Assembly: GCF_022024275.1 (NCBI RefSeq)
Contig: NZ_CP091804.1
Location: 1,240,001 to 1,304,000, forward strand
From: Sphingopyxis sp. BSN-002
Lineage (GTDB): Bacteria > Pseudomonadota > Alphaproteobacteria > Sphingomonadales > Sphingomonadaceae
Direction of reading: 5' to 3'
DNA length: 64,000 nucleotides
Part shown: one piece after another, positions 18,978 through 27,052 of the stretch
How the letters are laid out: the number at the start of each line of letters is the position of its first letter
Position numbering within the stretch: position 1 is the stretch's first letter
Notes under the pieces: generated by a model
What the model saw: the letters and a program-made list of their open reading frames with translations, nothing else
Databases searched by the model: none
What the model was told of the DNA's origin: nothing
Position numbers and translations under genes: made by a program

Positions 18978-19049
18978 GGCTTCCCCCTTCTGTCGGGTTA
19001 ATTTACAGTTTACCATAAGCCCTTGGCGCCGAATCCCCGATTTGCGCCA

Positions 19050-19066
19050 CTGGCACGGCGCTTGCT
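19050..19066 (+). promoter_or_regulatory. Sigma-54-type promoter match
   Basis: The sequence C-TGGCACG-GCGC-TTGCT matches the -24/-12 consensus YTGGCACG-N4-TTGCW at every fixed position. Transcription would begin near 19077, that is, after ATG 19073 and 2 bases before ATG 19079, giving a nearly leaderless message for the small membrane protein. Whether this organism encodes RpoN cannot be seen here. Confidence 0.45.
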
Positions 19067-19072
19067 TGGATT

Positions 19073-19321
19073 ATGGTGATGCTGAAAAAGATCGGACGCC
19101 TGTTCGTCATCAAGACCCGCTTCGAGGCGTGTCTGATCATTTACGCCCTGGGCGTCGGCGCGATGGCGCGCGGCATGGCCTATCTCGACCATTATCCCGG
19201 CATCGGCGGCAAGCTGTTGCTCGTCGCGTGCAGCGGTTCGGTTTTCCTGGCGGGCGCCAAGATCTTCGATTGCCTGCGCTACGAGCAGGCTGCGGCCGAG
19301 GCGGCGAAGCAGGCCGGTTAA
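19073..19321 (+). CDS. Small membrane protein
   Basis: An 82-residue protein with two hydrophobic spans (about residues 19-36 and 46-64) and a C-terminal charged helix CLRYEQAAAEAAKQAG. I do not recognise it. Two starts are possible, ATG 19073 (MVMLKK) and ATG 19079 (MLKK); neither has a good Shine-Dalgarno, and a sigma-54-like promoter would put the transcript start between them. The alpha/beta hydrolase gene follows after 46 bases. Confidence 0.55.
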   Translation: MVMLKKIGRLFVIKTRFEACLIIYALGVGAMARGMAYLDHYPGIGGKLLLVACSGSVFLAGAKIFDCLRYEQAAAEAAKQAG

Positions 19322-19367
19322 CGCAGCGGACTTCCGCCCGTCACCAAGCTGTGCCAAGGCACGGGGC

Positions 19368-20117
19368 ATGAGCAGGATCAGCGGGAACCCCACCCTCGGC
19401 ACCGAACAAGTCTATGGCCTGACGCTGCGCGTCGCGCGCTGGCGCGCCGGAGCTCCCGGGGTGCCGCTCCTGTTCCTCAACGGCATCGGCGCCGACATCG
19501 GCGCGGCGGCGCCGCTCCTCGCGCAGATCCACGACCGCGAGGTCTGGACGCTCGACATGCCCGGCGTCGGCGGATCGCCCGACGCGCTGCTGCCCTATGG
19601 TGCGCCAACGATGGCGGCGGTGGTGATGGAGATCGCCGACCGCTTTGGTCAGAAGCAGGTCGACCTTGCGGGTTTCAGCTGGGGTGGCGCGATGGCGCAG
19701 CAGGTCGCGGTCCAGTTTCCGGGGCGCGTCCGCCGGCTGGTGCTGATGGCGACGACCCCGACCGTTACCGCGCCGGGGATTGGCTGGGCCGCGCTGCTCG
19801 ACGACGACATGCTCGCAAGCGGGCTCAAGCTCCCGACCGCAACCCCGCTCGGCCTCGCCTATCAGACGATGGCGATGGCGGGCTGGACGAGCGCCGCGAT
19901 GCTACCCCAGCTCAAAATCCCCGTGCTGATCCTGATGGGCGAGCGCGACGGCGTGGTCCCCGCATGTCACGGACAGGCGATCGCCGATCTGGTCGACGGC
20001 GCGCTGCTCGAAGTGGTGCCGGGATCGCACCTCTTCCCCTTCACCCATGCCGCCGATACCGCGGCGCGGATCAGTGCGTTTCTGGATTCCCCGCAGGCGG
20101 CGCAAGCCGCCGCTTGA
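19368..20117 (+). CDS. Alpha/beta hydrolase, PHA depolymerase (PhaZ)-like
   Basis: A 249-residue hydrolase. LLFLNGIGADI forms the oxyanion region, LDMPGVGGS precedes the nucleophile elbow GFSWGGAMAQQ (S104), the acid is in GERDGVVP and the histidine in VPGSHLFPF near residue 225. The N-G-I-G-A and G-x-S-W-G-G-A-x-A-Q-Q patterns are those of intracellular medium-chain polyhydroxyalkanoate depolymerases, so degradation of a storage polyester is likely but not proved; no PHA synthase gene is here. Its last 47 bases overlap the convergent neighbouring hydrolase gene. Confidence 0.75.
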   Translation: MSRISGNPTLGTEQVYGLTLRVARWRAGAPGVPLLFLNGIGADIGAAAPLLAQIHDREVWTLDMPGVGGSPDALLPYGAPTMAAVVMEIADRFGQKQVDLAGFSWGGAMAQQVAVQFPGRVRRLVLMATTPTVTAPGIGWAALLDDDMLASGLKLPTATPLGLAYQTMAMAGWTSAAMLPQLKIPVLILMGERDGVVPACHGQAIADLVDGALLEVVPGSHLFPFTHAADTAARISAFLDSPQAAQAAA

Positions 20118-21111
20118 GGAAACCGGCGATCGCCGCGGCGGTCTGGTCGGGCGCCTCCTCCATCGGCAAGTGCCCGATGCCCTTCTCCAGCACGACCTCC
20201 GACCCCGCGATGCGTTCGTGGAAGGTCTGTGCCGCAGTCGGGTTGATCAGCCGGTCGCGGTCGCCGAACAGGATCAGCGTCGGGGCGGTGATGTCGCCGA
20301 CCCGCTCCGCCATCGCGGGCTCGCGGTTCATGCGCGCGCGCAGCACGGTCGCCTCGCGATTGCCGGGGAAGCGCAGCAGTTCCCAATAGCGATCGATCAT
20401 CGCGTCATCGACGATCTCCTGCTTTTCGACCGAACCGCGCAACGATTCCTCGACCAGCATGCGCGGGGTGATCTGCGTCGCAAGCCAGCGGCCGAACGGA
20501 TATTTCAGGATACGGAAACCAACGTTCGATTCGGGCGCCTTCTCGCCCTTGCGAAGCGGCATGCCCGCAGCGTCGATCAGCAACAGCGCGTCGATGCGTT
20601 CGGGACGCGCGAGCGCATAACGCCACGCGACCCAGCCGCCCATCGAATTGCCGCCGAGCGTGAAGCGTTCGAGGCCGAGCTTCGCGGCGACGACGTCGAT
20701 CGCGTCGATCATTCCCTCGGCGCTATAGTCGGTGTCGGGCGTGCTGCCGGTCAACCCGTGACCCGGCAGGTCGAGCGTGACGATGCGATAGGTGCCGCCG
20801 AGCCGCTTCACCAGCGGTTCCCACGTGTGCAGGCTGGCATTTGCGCCGTGCACCAGGACGATGGTCGGTCCCGCACGATTGCCCTGGTCGCGGTAATGGA
20901 CGCGCTGCCCGGCCGGACCGGCTGCGAAGGTCACGTTCGGCCCGCCATATTTCGCGATCATCGCGTCGCGGTCGGTATCGGGTGTGCGGAGTAACAGGAA
21001 CGCGACGACGATCGCGACGATGATGCCGAGCGGAATGAGCACCCGCTTGCGCCGGAACATCGGCCGCCGCGGCGGCGTCGGTTCGAAATCGTCTTCGTCG
21101 ATCGTCTGCAT
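20071..21111 (-). CDS. Membrane-anchored alpha/beta hydrolase
   Basis: A 346-residue protein. A short cytoplasmic N-terminus rich in Asp/Glu then Arg (PPRRPMFRRKR) is followed by one hydrophobic span (about residues 26-43), so the enzyme probably faces the periplasm. The hydrolase domain has VLVHGANASLHTWEPL, LDLPGHGLTG, the nucleophile elbow GGNSMGGWVAW, the acid in LFGDRDRLI and the histidine in GIGHLPMEEAP. The substrate is unknown. The start MQTIDEDD was chosen over an upstream open frame without homology. It converges on and overlaps the PhaZ-like gene by 47 bases. Confidence 0.8.
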   Translation of the reverse strand: MQTIDEDDFEPTPPRRPMFRRKRVLIPLGIIVAIVVAFLLLRTPDTDRDAMIAKYGGPNVTFAAGPAGQRVHYRDQGNRAGPTIVLVHGANASLHTWEPLVKRLGGTYRIVTLDLPGHGLTGSTPDTDYSAEGMIDAIDVVAAKLGLERFTLGGNSMGGWVAWRYALARPERIDALLLIDAAGMPLRKGEKAPESNVGFRILKYPFGRWLATQITPRMLVEESLRGSVEKQEIVDDAMIDRYWELLRFPGNREATVLRARMNREPAMAERVGDITAPTLILFGDRDRLINPTAAQTFHERIAGSEVVLEKGIGHLPMEEAPDQTAAAIAGFLKRRLAPPAGNPETH

Positions 21112-21168
21112 GCAGGCCCCCTTCGAGCGGCCCGAACCTAGCCCCCCGGCTCGGCCCGTCAATCTATC

Positions 21169-22839
21169 CTATTGGTGTATGGGACGCCGGAATGTTTCGG
21201 GCAGGAACAGCAACCCGACAATCACAGTGATCACCGCGACGACGACCGGATACCACAGGCCGTAATAGATATTGCCCGTCGCGGCGACCATCGCAAAGGC
21301 GGTCGTCGGCAGAAAACCGCCGAACCAGCCATTGCCGATATGATAGGGTAGCGACATGGCGGTGTAGCGGATGCGACTGGGAAACAGCTCGACCAGCAGC
21401 GCCGCGATCGGACCGTAGACCATGGTCACCAGCAGCACGAGATAGAAGAGGACGGCGACGACGAGCGGCTTGTTCATCGCCTCGGGGTCGGCCTTCGCCG
21501 GATAGCCGGCGGCGGCAGTCGCGGCGGCTAGTTCCTTACGGAACGCCTCGGCTGAACCGGCGCGATCCTCCTCGGCGAGCTGCCAGGGTTCGGGCGCGAT
21601 CAGCGCACGGCGGCCCACCCATATCTCGGTGGCTTCGCCCGTGCGGCGCGGCCGGGTGACGCTGGTGTAGCTGACCCCCGCCTTCGCGAGCGCCGATTTG
21701 GCGATGTCGCAGCCGGTGCTTTCGAACTTGTTCTTGCCGACCGGGTCGAATTGGAAGGCGCACGATCCGGGATCGGCGGTGACCGTTACCGCCGCCGTCT
21801 CCTGTGCCTTTGCCATCGCCGGGTTGGCGGCGCTGGTCAGCAGCTGGAAAGCCGGAAAGTAGGTCAGCGCCGCAAGTGCGCAGCCCGCAAGGATGATCGG
21901 CTTGCGCCCGATCCGGTCGCTCAGCCAGCCGAAGAGGATGAAGAAGGGCGTGCCGAGCGCGAGCGCAATGGCGATCAGGATGTTCGCGGTCGCGCCGTCG
22001 ACCTTCAGCGTCTTTTCGAGGAAGAAGAGCGCATAGAATTGCCCCGAATACCAGACGACCGCCTGCCCCGCGACCGCACCGAACAACGCGACGATCACCC
22101 ACTTCAAATTGGCCCAGCGGCCGAAGGCTTCGGTGAGCGGGGCTTTCGAGGTCGTGCCCTCCTCCTTCATCTGTTTGAAGACCGGACTCTCTTCAAGCTG
22201 CATGCGGATCCAGAGCGAAACGCCGAGCAGGACAATCGAGATCAGGAACGGCAGGCGCCAGCCCCAGGCGGCGAACGCCTCCTCACCGAGCGCCGAACGC
22301 GTCGAGATGACGACGAGCAAGGCCGCGAACAGGCCGAGCGTCGCGGTGGTCTGGATGAAGCTGGTGAAAAGGCCGCGCTTTCCCTCGGGCGCGTGCTCGG
22401 CGACATAGGTCGCGGCGCCGCCATATTCGCCGCCAAGCGCGAGGCCCTGCAGCAGGCGGAGCGCAACGAGCATCACGGGCGCCGCCGTCCCGATCGAGGC
22501 ATAGCTTGGCAGCACGCCGACAAGGAAGGTCGACAGGCCCATCAGGCCCATGGTGACGAGAAAGGTGTTCTTGCGCCCGACGAGATCGCCGATGCGCCCG
22601 AAGACGAGCGCGCCGAACGGCCTTACCGCAAACCCTGCAGCAAAGGCCGCAAGCGCGAATATGAAGCCGGTGGTTTCGTTGACGCCCGAAAAGAATTGCG
22701 CCGAGATGATCGTCGCGAGCAGGCCGTAGAGATAGAAATCATACCATTCGAAAATCGTGCCGAGCGATGATGCAAGGATGACCTTGCGTTCGCTCTGCCC
22801 GCTGTCGATGGGTGCCGCTGCCGCGATTTCTTCGGCCAT
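21169..22839 (-). CDS. MFS transporter, metabolite:H+ symporter (MHS) family
   Basis: A 556-residue inner membrane transporter of the ProP/ShiA/KgtP type. The start of the first span reads SSLGTIFEWYDFYLYG, the MHS hallmark. The loop 2-3 motif GRIGDLVGRK and RLLQGLALGGEYGGAATYVAEHAP follow. Between spans 8 and 9 is an unusual soluble insertion of roughly 130 residues with two cysteines (SCAFQFDPVG and STGCDIAKSA), larger than in characterised relatives. It probably imports an organic acid or osmolyte with protons; the substrate is unknown. It is 57 bases upstream of the membrane-anchored hydrolase gene. Confidence 0.88.
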   Translation of the reverse strand: MAEEIAAAAPIDSGQSERKVILASSLGTIFEWYDFYLYGLLATIISAQFFSGVNETTGFIFALAAFAAGFAVRPFGALVFGRIGDLVGRKNTFLVTMGLMGLSTFLVGVLPSYASIGTAAPVMLVALRLLQGLALGGEYGGAATYVAEHAPEGKRGLFTSFIQTTATLGLFAALLVVISTRSALGEEAFAAWGWRLPFLISIVLLGVSLWIRMQLEESPVFKQMKEEGTTSKAPLTEAFGRWANLKWVIVALFGAVAGQAVVWYSGQFYALFFLEKTLKVDGATANILIAIALALGTPFFILFGWLSDRIGRKPIILAGCALAALTYFPAFQLLTSAANPAMAKAQETAAVTVTADPGSCAFQFDPVGKNKFESTGCDIAKSALAKAGVSYTSVTRPRRTGEATEIWVGRRALIAPEPWQLAEEDRAGSAEAFRKELAAATAAAGYPAKADPEAMNKPLVVAVLFYLVLLVTMVYGPIAALLVELFPSRIRYTAMSLPYHIGNGWFGGFLPTTAFAMVAATGNIYYGLWYPVVVAVITVIVGLLFLPETFRRPIHQ

Positions 22840-22853
22840 CTCTTCCCCCGTCT

Positions 22854-22930
22854 GCCCTGAGCCTGTCGAAGGGCCGTTCTCTCTTTTAGCCGATGCTAAG
22901 GAAAGGACGGTGCTTCGACAAGTTCAGCAC
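22854..22930. repeat. REP-type inverted pair between transporter and helicase genes
   Basis: The left arm CCTGAGCCTGTCGAAGG (about 22856-22872) and right arm TGCTTCGACAAGTTCAGCA (22911-22929) are imperfect inverse copies about 40 bases apart. This core is widespread as extragenic repeats in proteobacterial genomes. The pair lies between the start of the MHS transporter gene and the end of the helicase gene, so it may stabilise the helicase mRNA 3' end. Confidence 0.75.
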
Positions 22931-22957
22931 AAACGGAAAAGAGGGAAGCGCTGGATT

Positions 22958-24352
22958 TTAACCCACGCGCTTCACCGCGCCCTTGTGCGCGCCGACCTTG
23001 CCGCGATGCGGGCGGAAACGACGCTTGCGCTGCGGCTGGCCGTCAGCGGCGCCGGCATTGTCGCGGCGCGGGCCGCGATCACCGCGCGGCTGCTGGCCGC
23101 CACGGTTGTTCTCGCCGCGACCGGCGAGCGCTTCATCGCGCTGGCGCTGCGGGTTGCGGCCCTGGCTGCCGGTGTCGCGCGGCGGCTGCACCGGCTTCGG
23201 GAGGTTGCGCACCAGTTCGTTGAAGTTATCGGGCAACGGCATCGGCTCCGACTTGGTGCGCGTCACGCGCTCGATGTCGCGCATATTGGGGCGCTCGTCG
23301 GGAGCGATGAAGCTGATCGCAACGCCCTCGGCGCCGGCGCGCGCGGTGCGGCCGATGCGATGGACATATTGTTCGGGAACGTTCGGAATCTCGAAATTGA
23401 TGACATGGCTGACGCCCGACACGTCGATGCCGCGCGCGGCGATGTCGGTCGCGACGAGCAGCTTGATCTCGCCCGAGCGGAACGCCTGCAGCGCGTGGGT
23501 GCGCTGCGACTGGCTCTTGTTGCCATGGATCGCCATAGCCTTGATCTTCGCACCGGCCAGATGGCGCACGACGCGGTCGGCGCCATGCTTGGTGCGGGTG
23601 AAGATCAGCGCACGGTCGATATTCTCGCGGTTCACGACCGCGGTCAGCAGTGCCTGCTTTTCCTTCTGTTCGACAAAGGTCGCGAACTGGCGGATCTTTT
23701 CGGCGGTCGTCGCCTGCGGGGCGACCGACACGGTGACGGGATCTTCGAGGAACTGCTCGGCGAGGTGCGCGATTTCCTTCGGCATCGTCGCCGAGAAGAA
23801 CAGGTTCTGGCGGCGCGACGGCAGCAGCTTGGCGATGCGGCGCAGCGAGTGGATGAAGCCCATGTCCATCATCTGGTCGGCTTCGTCGAGAACGAAGATT
23901 TCGACGTCGTCGAGGCGCAGTGCGCGCTGGTCGACCAGGTCGAGCAGACGGCCCGGGGTTGCGACAAGGATATCGACCCCGCGCGAAAGGTCGCGGATCT
24001 GTTTGTTGATCGGCACGCCGCCGAAGACCGTCGTCACCGACAGCTTGGTAAAGCGACCATAATCGCGGCAGCTCTGAGCGATCTGCGCGGCCAGTTCGCG
24101 CGTCGGCGCGAGCACGAGCATCCGGCAACCGCGCGGGGTCGCCTGATGCGGGTAGGTCAGAAGGTGGTGGATCGACGGCAGCGAGAAACCGGCGGTCTTG
24201 CCGGTGCCGGTCTGCGCGATACCGCACAGGTCGCGGCCCTTCATCAGCGGCGGGATCGCCTGCATCTGGATCGGGGTCGGGACCGTATAATCCTTGGCGG
24301 CAAGCGCGCGATTGATGTCGGCGTGCAGGCCAAAGTCGTTGAAAGTCGTCAT
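22958..24352 (-). CDS. rhlE: DEAD-box RNA helicase, RhlE type
   Basis: A 464-residue ATP-dependent RNA helicase. The Q motif (F7, then PTPIQ at 26-30) is followed by Walker A AQTGTGKT (46-53), motif II DEAD in VLDEADQMMD, motif III SAT, and motif VI HRIGRTARAG. After about residue 375 comes a basic tail rich in Arg, Gly, Gln and Pro (for example RGENNRGGQQPRGDRGPRRD), likely RNA binding. Members help ribosome assembly and mRNA turnover, often in the cold. The start MTTFNDFGLH fits the Q motif. Two strong hairpins lie directly upstream in the leader. Confidence 0.9.
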   Translation of the reverse strand: MTTFNDFGLHADINRALAAKDYTVPTPIQMQAIPPLMKGRDLCGIAQTGTGKTAGFSLPSIHHLLTYPHQATPRGCRMLVLAPTRELAAQIAQSCRDYGRFTKLSVTTVFGGVPINKQIRDLSRGVDILVATPGRLLDLVDQRALRLDDVEIFVLDEADQMMDMGFIHSLRRIAKLLPSRRQNLFFSATMPKEIAHLAEQFLEDPVTVSVAPQATTAEKIRQFATFVEQKEKQALLTAVVNRENIDRALIFTRTKHGADRVVRHLAGAKIKAMAIHGNKSQSQRTHALQAFRSGEIKLLVATDIAARGIDVSGVSHVINFEIPNVPEQYVHRIGRTARAGAEGVAISFIAPDERPNMRDIERVTRTKSEPMPLPDNFNELVRNLPKPVQPPRDTGSQGRNPQRQRDEALAGRGENNRGGQQPRGDRGPRRDNAGAADGQPQRKRRFRPHRGKVGAHKGAVKRVG

Positions 24353-24384
24353 AAAATACTCACATAGGGCGACGCGCAGGCGCA

Positions 24385-24436
24385 TCCGTTCGCATCGAAC
24401 GGACGGCGCACGGCCGCGGGTTCGAAACGACCCGCG
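24385..24436 (-). promoter_or_regulatory. Two stable hairpins in the helicase leader
   Basis: Hairpin one has an 8-base perfect stem TCCGTTCG/CGAACGGA with a 3-base loop (24385-24403). Hairpin two has a 7-base perfect stem CGCGGGT/ACCCGCG with an 8-base loop (24415-24436). Both lie 33-84 bases before the rhlE start. They occupy the intergenic stretch 24353-24718, which otherwise shows one repeat arm and presumed divergent promoters but no gene. Confidence 0.5.
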
Positions 24437-24604
24437 TGAAAGGGTGCCTCTGGGGACAAAGCGCTGGTCCGGCTCGCCCGCGCCTGAAAATGGGCGGGAA
24501 ATCACGCTGCCGGTGGTTGCGGCGGATCGGTCCGCCATGCTGCGCTGCACAATATATGGCATGTATTGCGCGGAATTGCAAGATCATTGCGCGCTTACCT
24601 ATTC

Positions 24605-24630
24605 CGTTCGTCCCGAGCTTGTCGAAGAGC
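24605..24630. repeat. Single arm of the REP-type repeat
   Basis: TCGTCCCGAGCTTGTCGAAGAGC at 24608-24630 is a variant of the arm found at 22856-22872. No inverse partner is seen within 100 bases, so it is a solitary copy upstream of glpK. Confidence 0.6.
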
Positions 24631-24718
24631 GGTTCTTTCTTCATCAAGGCGGGCACAAAATGCGCGTCGCCCCTCGCGAAGGCGGAGGCGACGAATAAGA
24701 CAAGGATGGGGAAGCACA

Positions 24719-26191
24719 TTGGCCGAGAAAATCATCGTCATCGACGAGGGCACGACCTCGACCCGCACGATGCTCTTCACCGCCGACGGAACCCCGCTCG
24801 GCAGCGCGCAGCGCGAGTTCCAGCAACATTATCCGGGTCCCGGCCTCGTCGAACATGATGCCGCCGAAATCTGGGACGCCACGCTCGCCTGCACGCGCGA
24901 GATGATCGCACAGGCCGGCGGTGCAGGCGCCGTCGCGGCGATCGGGATCACCAACCAGCGCGAGACGGTTGTCTTTTGGGACCGCACAACCGGCGAACCG
25001 CTTGCTCCCGCGATCGTCTGGCAAGACCGGCGCTCGGCCGCCGACTGCACCGCGCTGAAAGAGGCGGGTCATGAGGCAATGGTACAGGCGAAGACCGGCC
25101 TGCTGCTCGACCCCTATTTCTCGGGCACCAAGATCGGCTGGGCGCTGAAACACTGGCCGCAGCTCAGGGAAGCCGGCGACCGGCTCGCTGTCGGGACGGT
25201 CGAATCCTATCTGGTCTATCGCCTGACCGGCGGCGTCCATGTCACCGACGCGAGCAACGCGTCGCGCACACTGCTGATGGACATCAACGGCAACGGCGGC
25301 TGGGACAGCGAGCTTTGCGATCTGCTCGGCGTGCCGATGGGCCTGCTCCCCGAAATCACAGGCTGTACGGCGACTGTCGGCACGACCGACCCGGCGCTGT
25401 TCGGCGGCGCGATCCCGATTTCGGGCATGGCGGGCGACCAGCAGGCGGCGACGATCGGCCAAGCGTGCCTGTCGCCCGGGCAGACCAAGGCGACCTTCGG
25501 CACCGGCGCCTTCATCCTCTCGGCGAGCGGCACGGCGCGTCCGGTGTCGAACAATCGCCTGCTCGCGACGGTCCTTGTGCAGGAAGGCGATGTGCGATCC
25601 TATGCGCTCGAAGGATCGGTGTTCGTTGCGGGCAGTCTGATCAAATGGTTGCGCGACGGGCTCGGCCTGCTCGCCAGCGCGAGCGAGAGCGAAGGGCTTG
25701 CCCGCTCGGTCGCCGACACCGGCGGCGTCTATCTGGTCCCTGCCCTCGCCGGCCTCGGCGCGCCGCACTGGCGGCCCGACGCGCTGGCGGCGCTGTCGGG
25801 CCTGAGCTTTGCCAGCACGAAGGCGCATGTCGCCCGTGCAGCGCTCGAGGCGCAGGCCTATCAGGCCTATGACCTCAAATCCGCGTTCGCCGCCGACGGC
25901 GTCGACTGGGCCGAAGTCCGCATCGACGGCGGCATGGCCGCGAACGACTGGATGGCGCAGGATCTGGCCGACATGCTCGATATCAGCGTTGAGCGCCCCG
26001 ATTTTGTCGAAAGCACTGCGCTCGGCGCCGCGATGCTCGCCGCGACCGGCGCCGGACTCTATCCCGATCTCGCCAGCGCCGCCGCAGCGATGCGCGGCAC
26101 CGCGACGCGTTTCACGCCGGCGCTCGATGTCGACAAACGCAAAACGCGCCTTGCCGGGTGGCAAAGCGCGCTTGCAAAGGTTTTAGGCTGA
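24719..26191 (+). CDS. glpK: Glycerol kinase
   Basis: A 490-residue FGGY-family kinase making glycerol 3-phosphate from glycerol and ATP. The N-terminal phosphate loop is IDEGTTSTRTMLF, then GITNQRETVVFWDRTTG and IVWQDRRSA; the ATP site region GTGAFIL and the C-terminal IDGGMAANDWMAQDLADML are all present. The likely start is TTG 24719 (then Ala-Glu-Lys), preceded by GGGG; the nearby ATG 24706 is out of frame. No glpF, glpD or glpR gene is adjacent, so glycerol uptake and oxidation genes must be elsewhere. Confidence 0.93.
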   Translation: MAEKIIVIDEGTTSTRTMLFTADGTPLGSAQREFQQHYPGPGLVEHDAAEIWDATLACTREMIAQAGGAGAVAAIGITNQRETVVFWDRTTGEPLAPAIVWQDRRSAADCTALKEAGHEAMVQAKTGLLLDPYFSGTKIGWALKHWPQLREAGDRLAVGTVESYLVYRLTGGVHVTDASNASRTLLMDINGNGGWDSELCDLLGVPMGLLPEITGCTATVGTTDPALFGGAIPISGMAGDQQAATIGQACLSPGQTKATFGTGAFILSASGTARPVSNNRLLATVLVQEGDVRSYALEGSVFVAGSLIKWLRDGLGLLASASESEGLARSVADTGGVYLVPALAGLGAPHWRPDALAALSGLSFASTKAHVARAALEAQAYQAYDLKSAFAADGVDWAEVRIDGGMAANDWMAQDLADMLDISVERPDFVESTALGAAMLAATGAGLYPDLASAAAAMRGTATRFTPALDVDKRKTRLAGWQSALAKVLG

Positions 26192-26201
26192 AGCCGCCGT
26201 T

Positions 26202-26220
26202 TCCCGCCTTCGCGGGATTT
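26202..26220 (+). terminator. Hairpin after glpK
   Basis: A 6-base stem TCCCGC/GCGGGA with a CTTC loop, followed by TTT. It sits 10 bases after the glpK stop and just before the convergent rpmE end. It is a weak intrinsic terminator for the + strand. Confidence 0.45.
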
Positions 26221-26224
26221 GGGC

Positions 26225-26452
26225 TTAGCGCTTGAGGGTGAGGCCACCGAAGCGCTTGTTGAACTTCGCAACCTGACCGCCCGCGTCGAGCATACGGCCG
26301 GTGCCGCCGGTCCATGCCGGGTGCGCCGTCGGGTCGATTTCGAGCGTCATCACGTCGCCCTCTTTGCCCCAGGTCGAGCGCGTCTGATATTCGGTGCCAT
26401 CGGTCATCTTGACCGTGATCATGTGATAGTCGGGGTGCGTGTCTTTTTTCAT
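26225..26452 (-). CDS. rpmE: 50S ribosomal protein L31
   Basis: A 75-residue protein beginning [14 protein letters not shown], with [18 protein letters not shown] and the typical TAHPAWTGG before the C-terminal KFNKRFGGL. It lacks the CxxC zinc pair of the metal-binding form, as usual in alphaproteobacteria. AGGAG lies 10 bases upstream of the ATG. It is the gene after fabZ on the same strand, with a 117-base structured spacer. Confidence 0.95.
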   Translation of the reverse strand: MKKDTHPDYHMITVKMTDGTEYQTRSTWGKEGDVMTLEIDPTAHPAWTGGTGRMLDAGGQVAKFNKRFGGLTLKR

Positions 26453-26471
26453 GTCTCTTGGCTCCTGTGCC

Positions 26472-26518
26472 GCCGGTTACCGACCGGCAGCTGAGTCGAT
26501 GCTTTCCCCGTCACGGGG
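26472..26518 (-). promoter_or_regulatory. Structured leader of rpmE
   Basis: Two perfect short hairpins: GCCGGT/ACCGGC with a 5-base loop (26472-26488) and CCCCG/CGGGG with a 3-base loop (26506-26518). The first ends a few bases upstream of the rpmE Shine-Dalgarno. Several bacterial groups have L31-binding leaders controlling rpmE; this one is a candidate by position only. Confidence 0.4.
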
Positions 26519-26569
26519 CCCGCGAAGCGGCTGCCCCTAACGGCGAAAGCCGGATTTTGCAAGCGTTGC

Positions 26570-27049
26570 TTAGTCGCTCGGCGGATCGGCGATCATCGCG
26601 GTAAACTGGCATTCGGTCGCCAGCTGGCCGCCCAGCATCGCCTTGCCTTCGAACTTGCAGATATTCCGCTTCGCCTGAAGGATGGTGACGTGCAGGTCGA
26701 GCAGATGCCCGGGTTCCACGGGCTTGCGGAACTTCACGCCGTCGATGCCCATGAAATAGACGAGTTTGCCCGAACCGCCGAGGCCGAGCGATTCGACCGC
26801 AAGTATGCCGCCCGCCTGCGCCAGCGCCTCGACGATGAGGACGCCGGGCATGATCGGCCGGCCGGGGAAATGGCCCTGAAAGAAGGGCTCGTTCATCGTC
26901 ACCGCCTTGACCGCGTGGATCGAGGTGTCCTTCACCATCGATTCCACCCGGTCGACCAGCAGCATCGGATAACGATGCGGCAGCAGGCTCAGGATCCGGC
27001 GGATATCCATCGGACCCAGAGCTTCGCTAGCGTTTTCCCCGTCCGCCAT
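26570..27049 (-). CDS. fabZ: 3-hydroxyacyl-ACP dehydratase FabZ
   Basis: A 159-residue hotdog-fold dehydratase of type II fatty acid synthesis. It has [13 protein letters not shown] and the catalytic stretch [23 protein letters not shown], in which the histidine of GHFPG and the glutamate of VEALAQ are the active-site pair. It follows the OmpH gene by three bases. In LPS-producing relatives lpxD precedes and lpxA follows it; neither is present here. Confidence 0.96.
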   Translation of the reverse strand: MADGENASEALGPMDIRRILSLLPHRYPMLLVDRVESMVKDTSIHAVKAVTMNEPFFQGHFPGRPIMPGVLIVEALAQAGGILAVESLGLGGSGKLVYFMGIDGVKFRKPVEPGHLLDLHVTILQAKRNICKFEGKAMLGGQLATECQFTAMIADPPSD

Positions 27050-27052
27050 CGG

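Noticed and set aside
24415..24436. tRNA T-arm-like GGGTTCGAAAC
   Set aside because: The pairing is a simple 7-base hairpin; no acceptor, D or anticodon arm can be drawn around it.
22854..24630. CRISPR-like repeats between transporter and glpK
   Set aside because: Only three divergent copies of a REP-type core, without regular spacing or cas genes.
24706..24721. ATG 24706 as start of glycerol kinase
   Set aside because: It is out of frame with the kinase; the in-frame start is TTG 24719.
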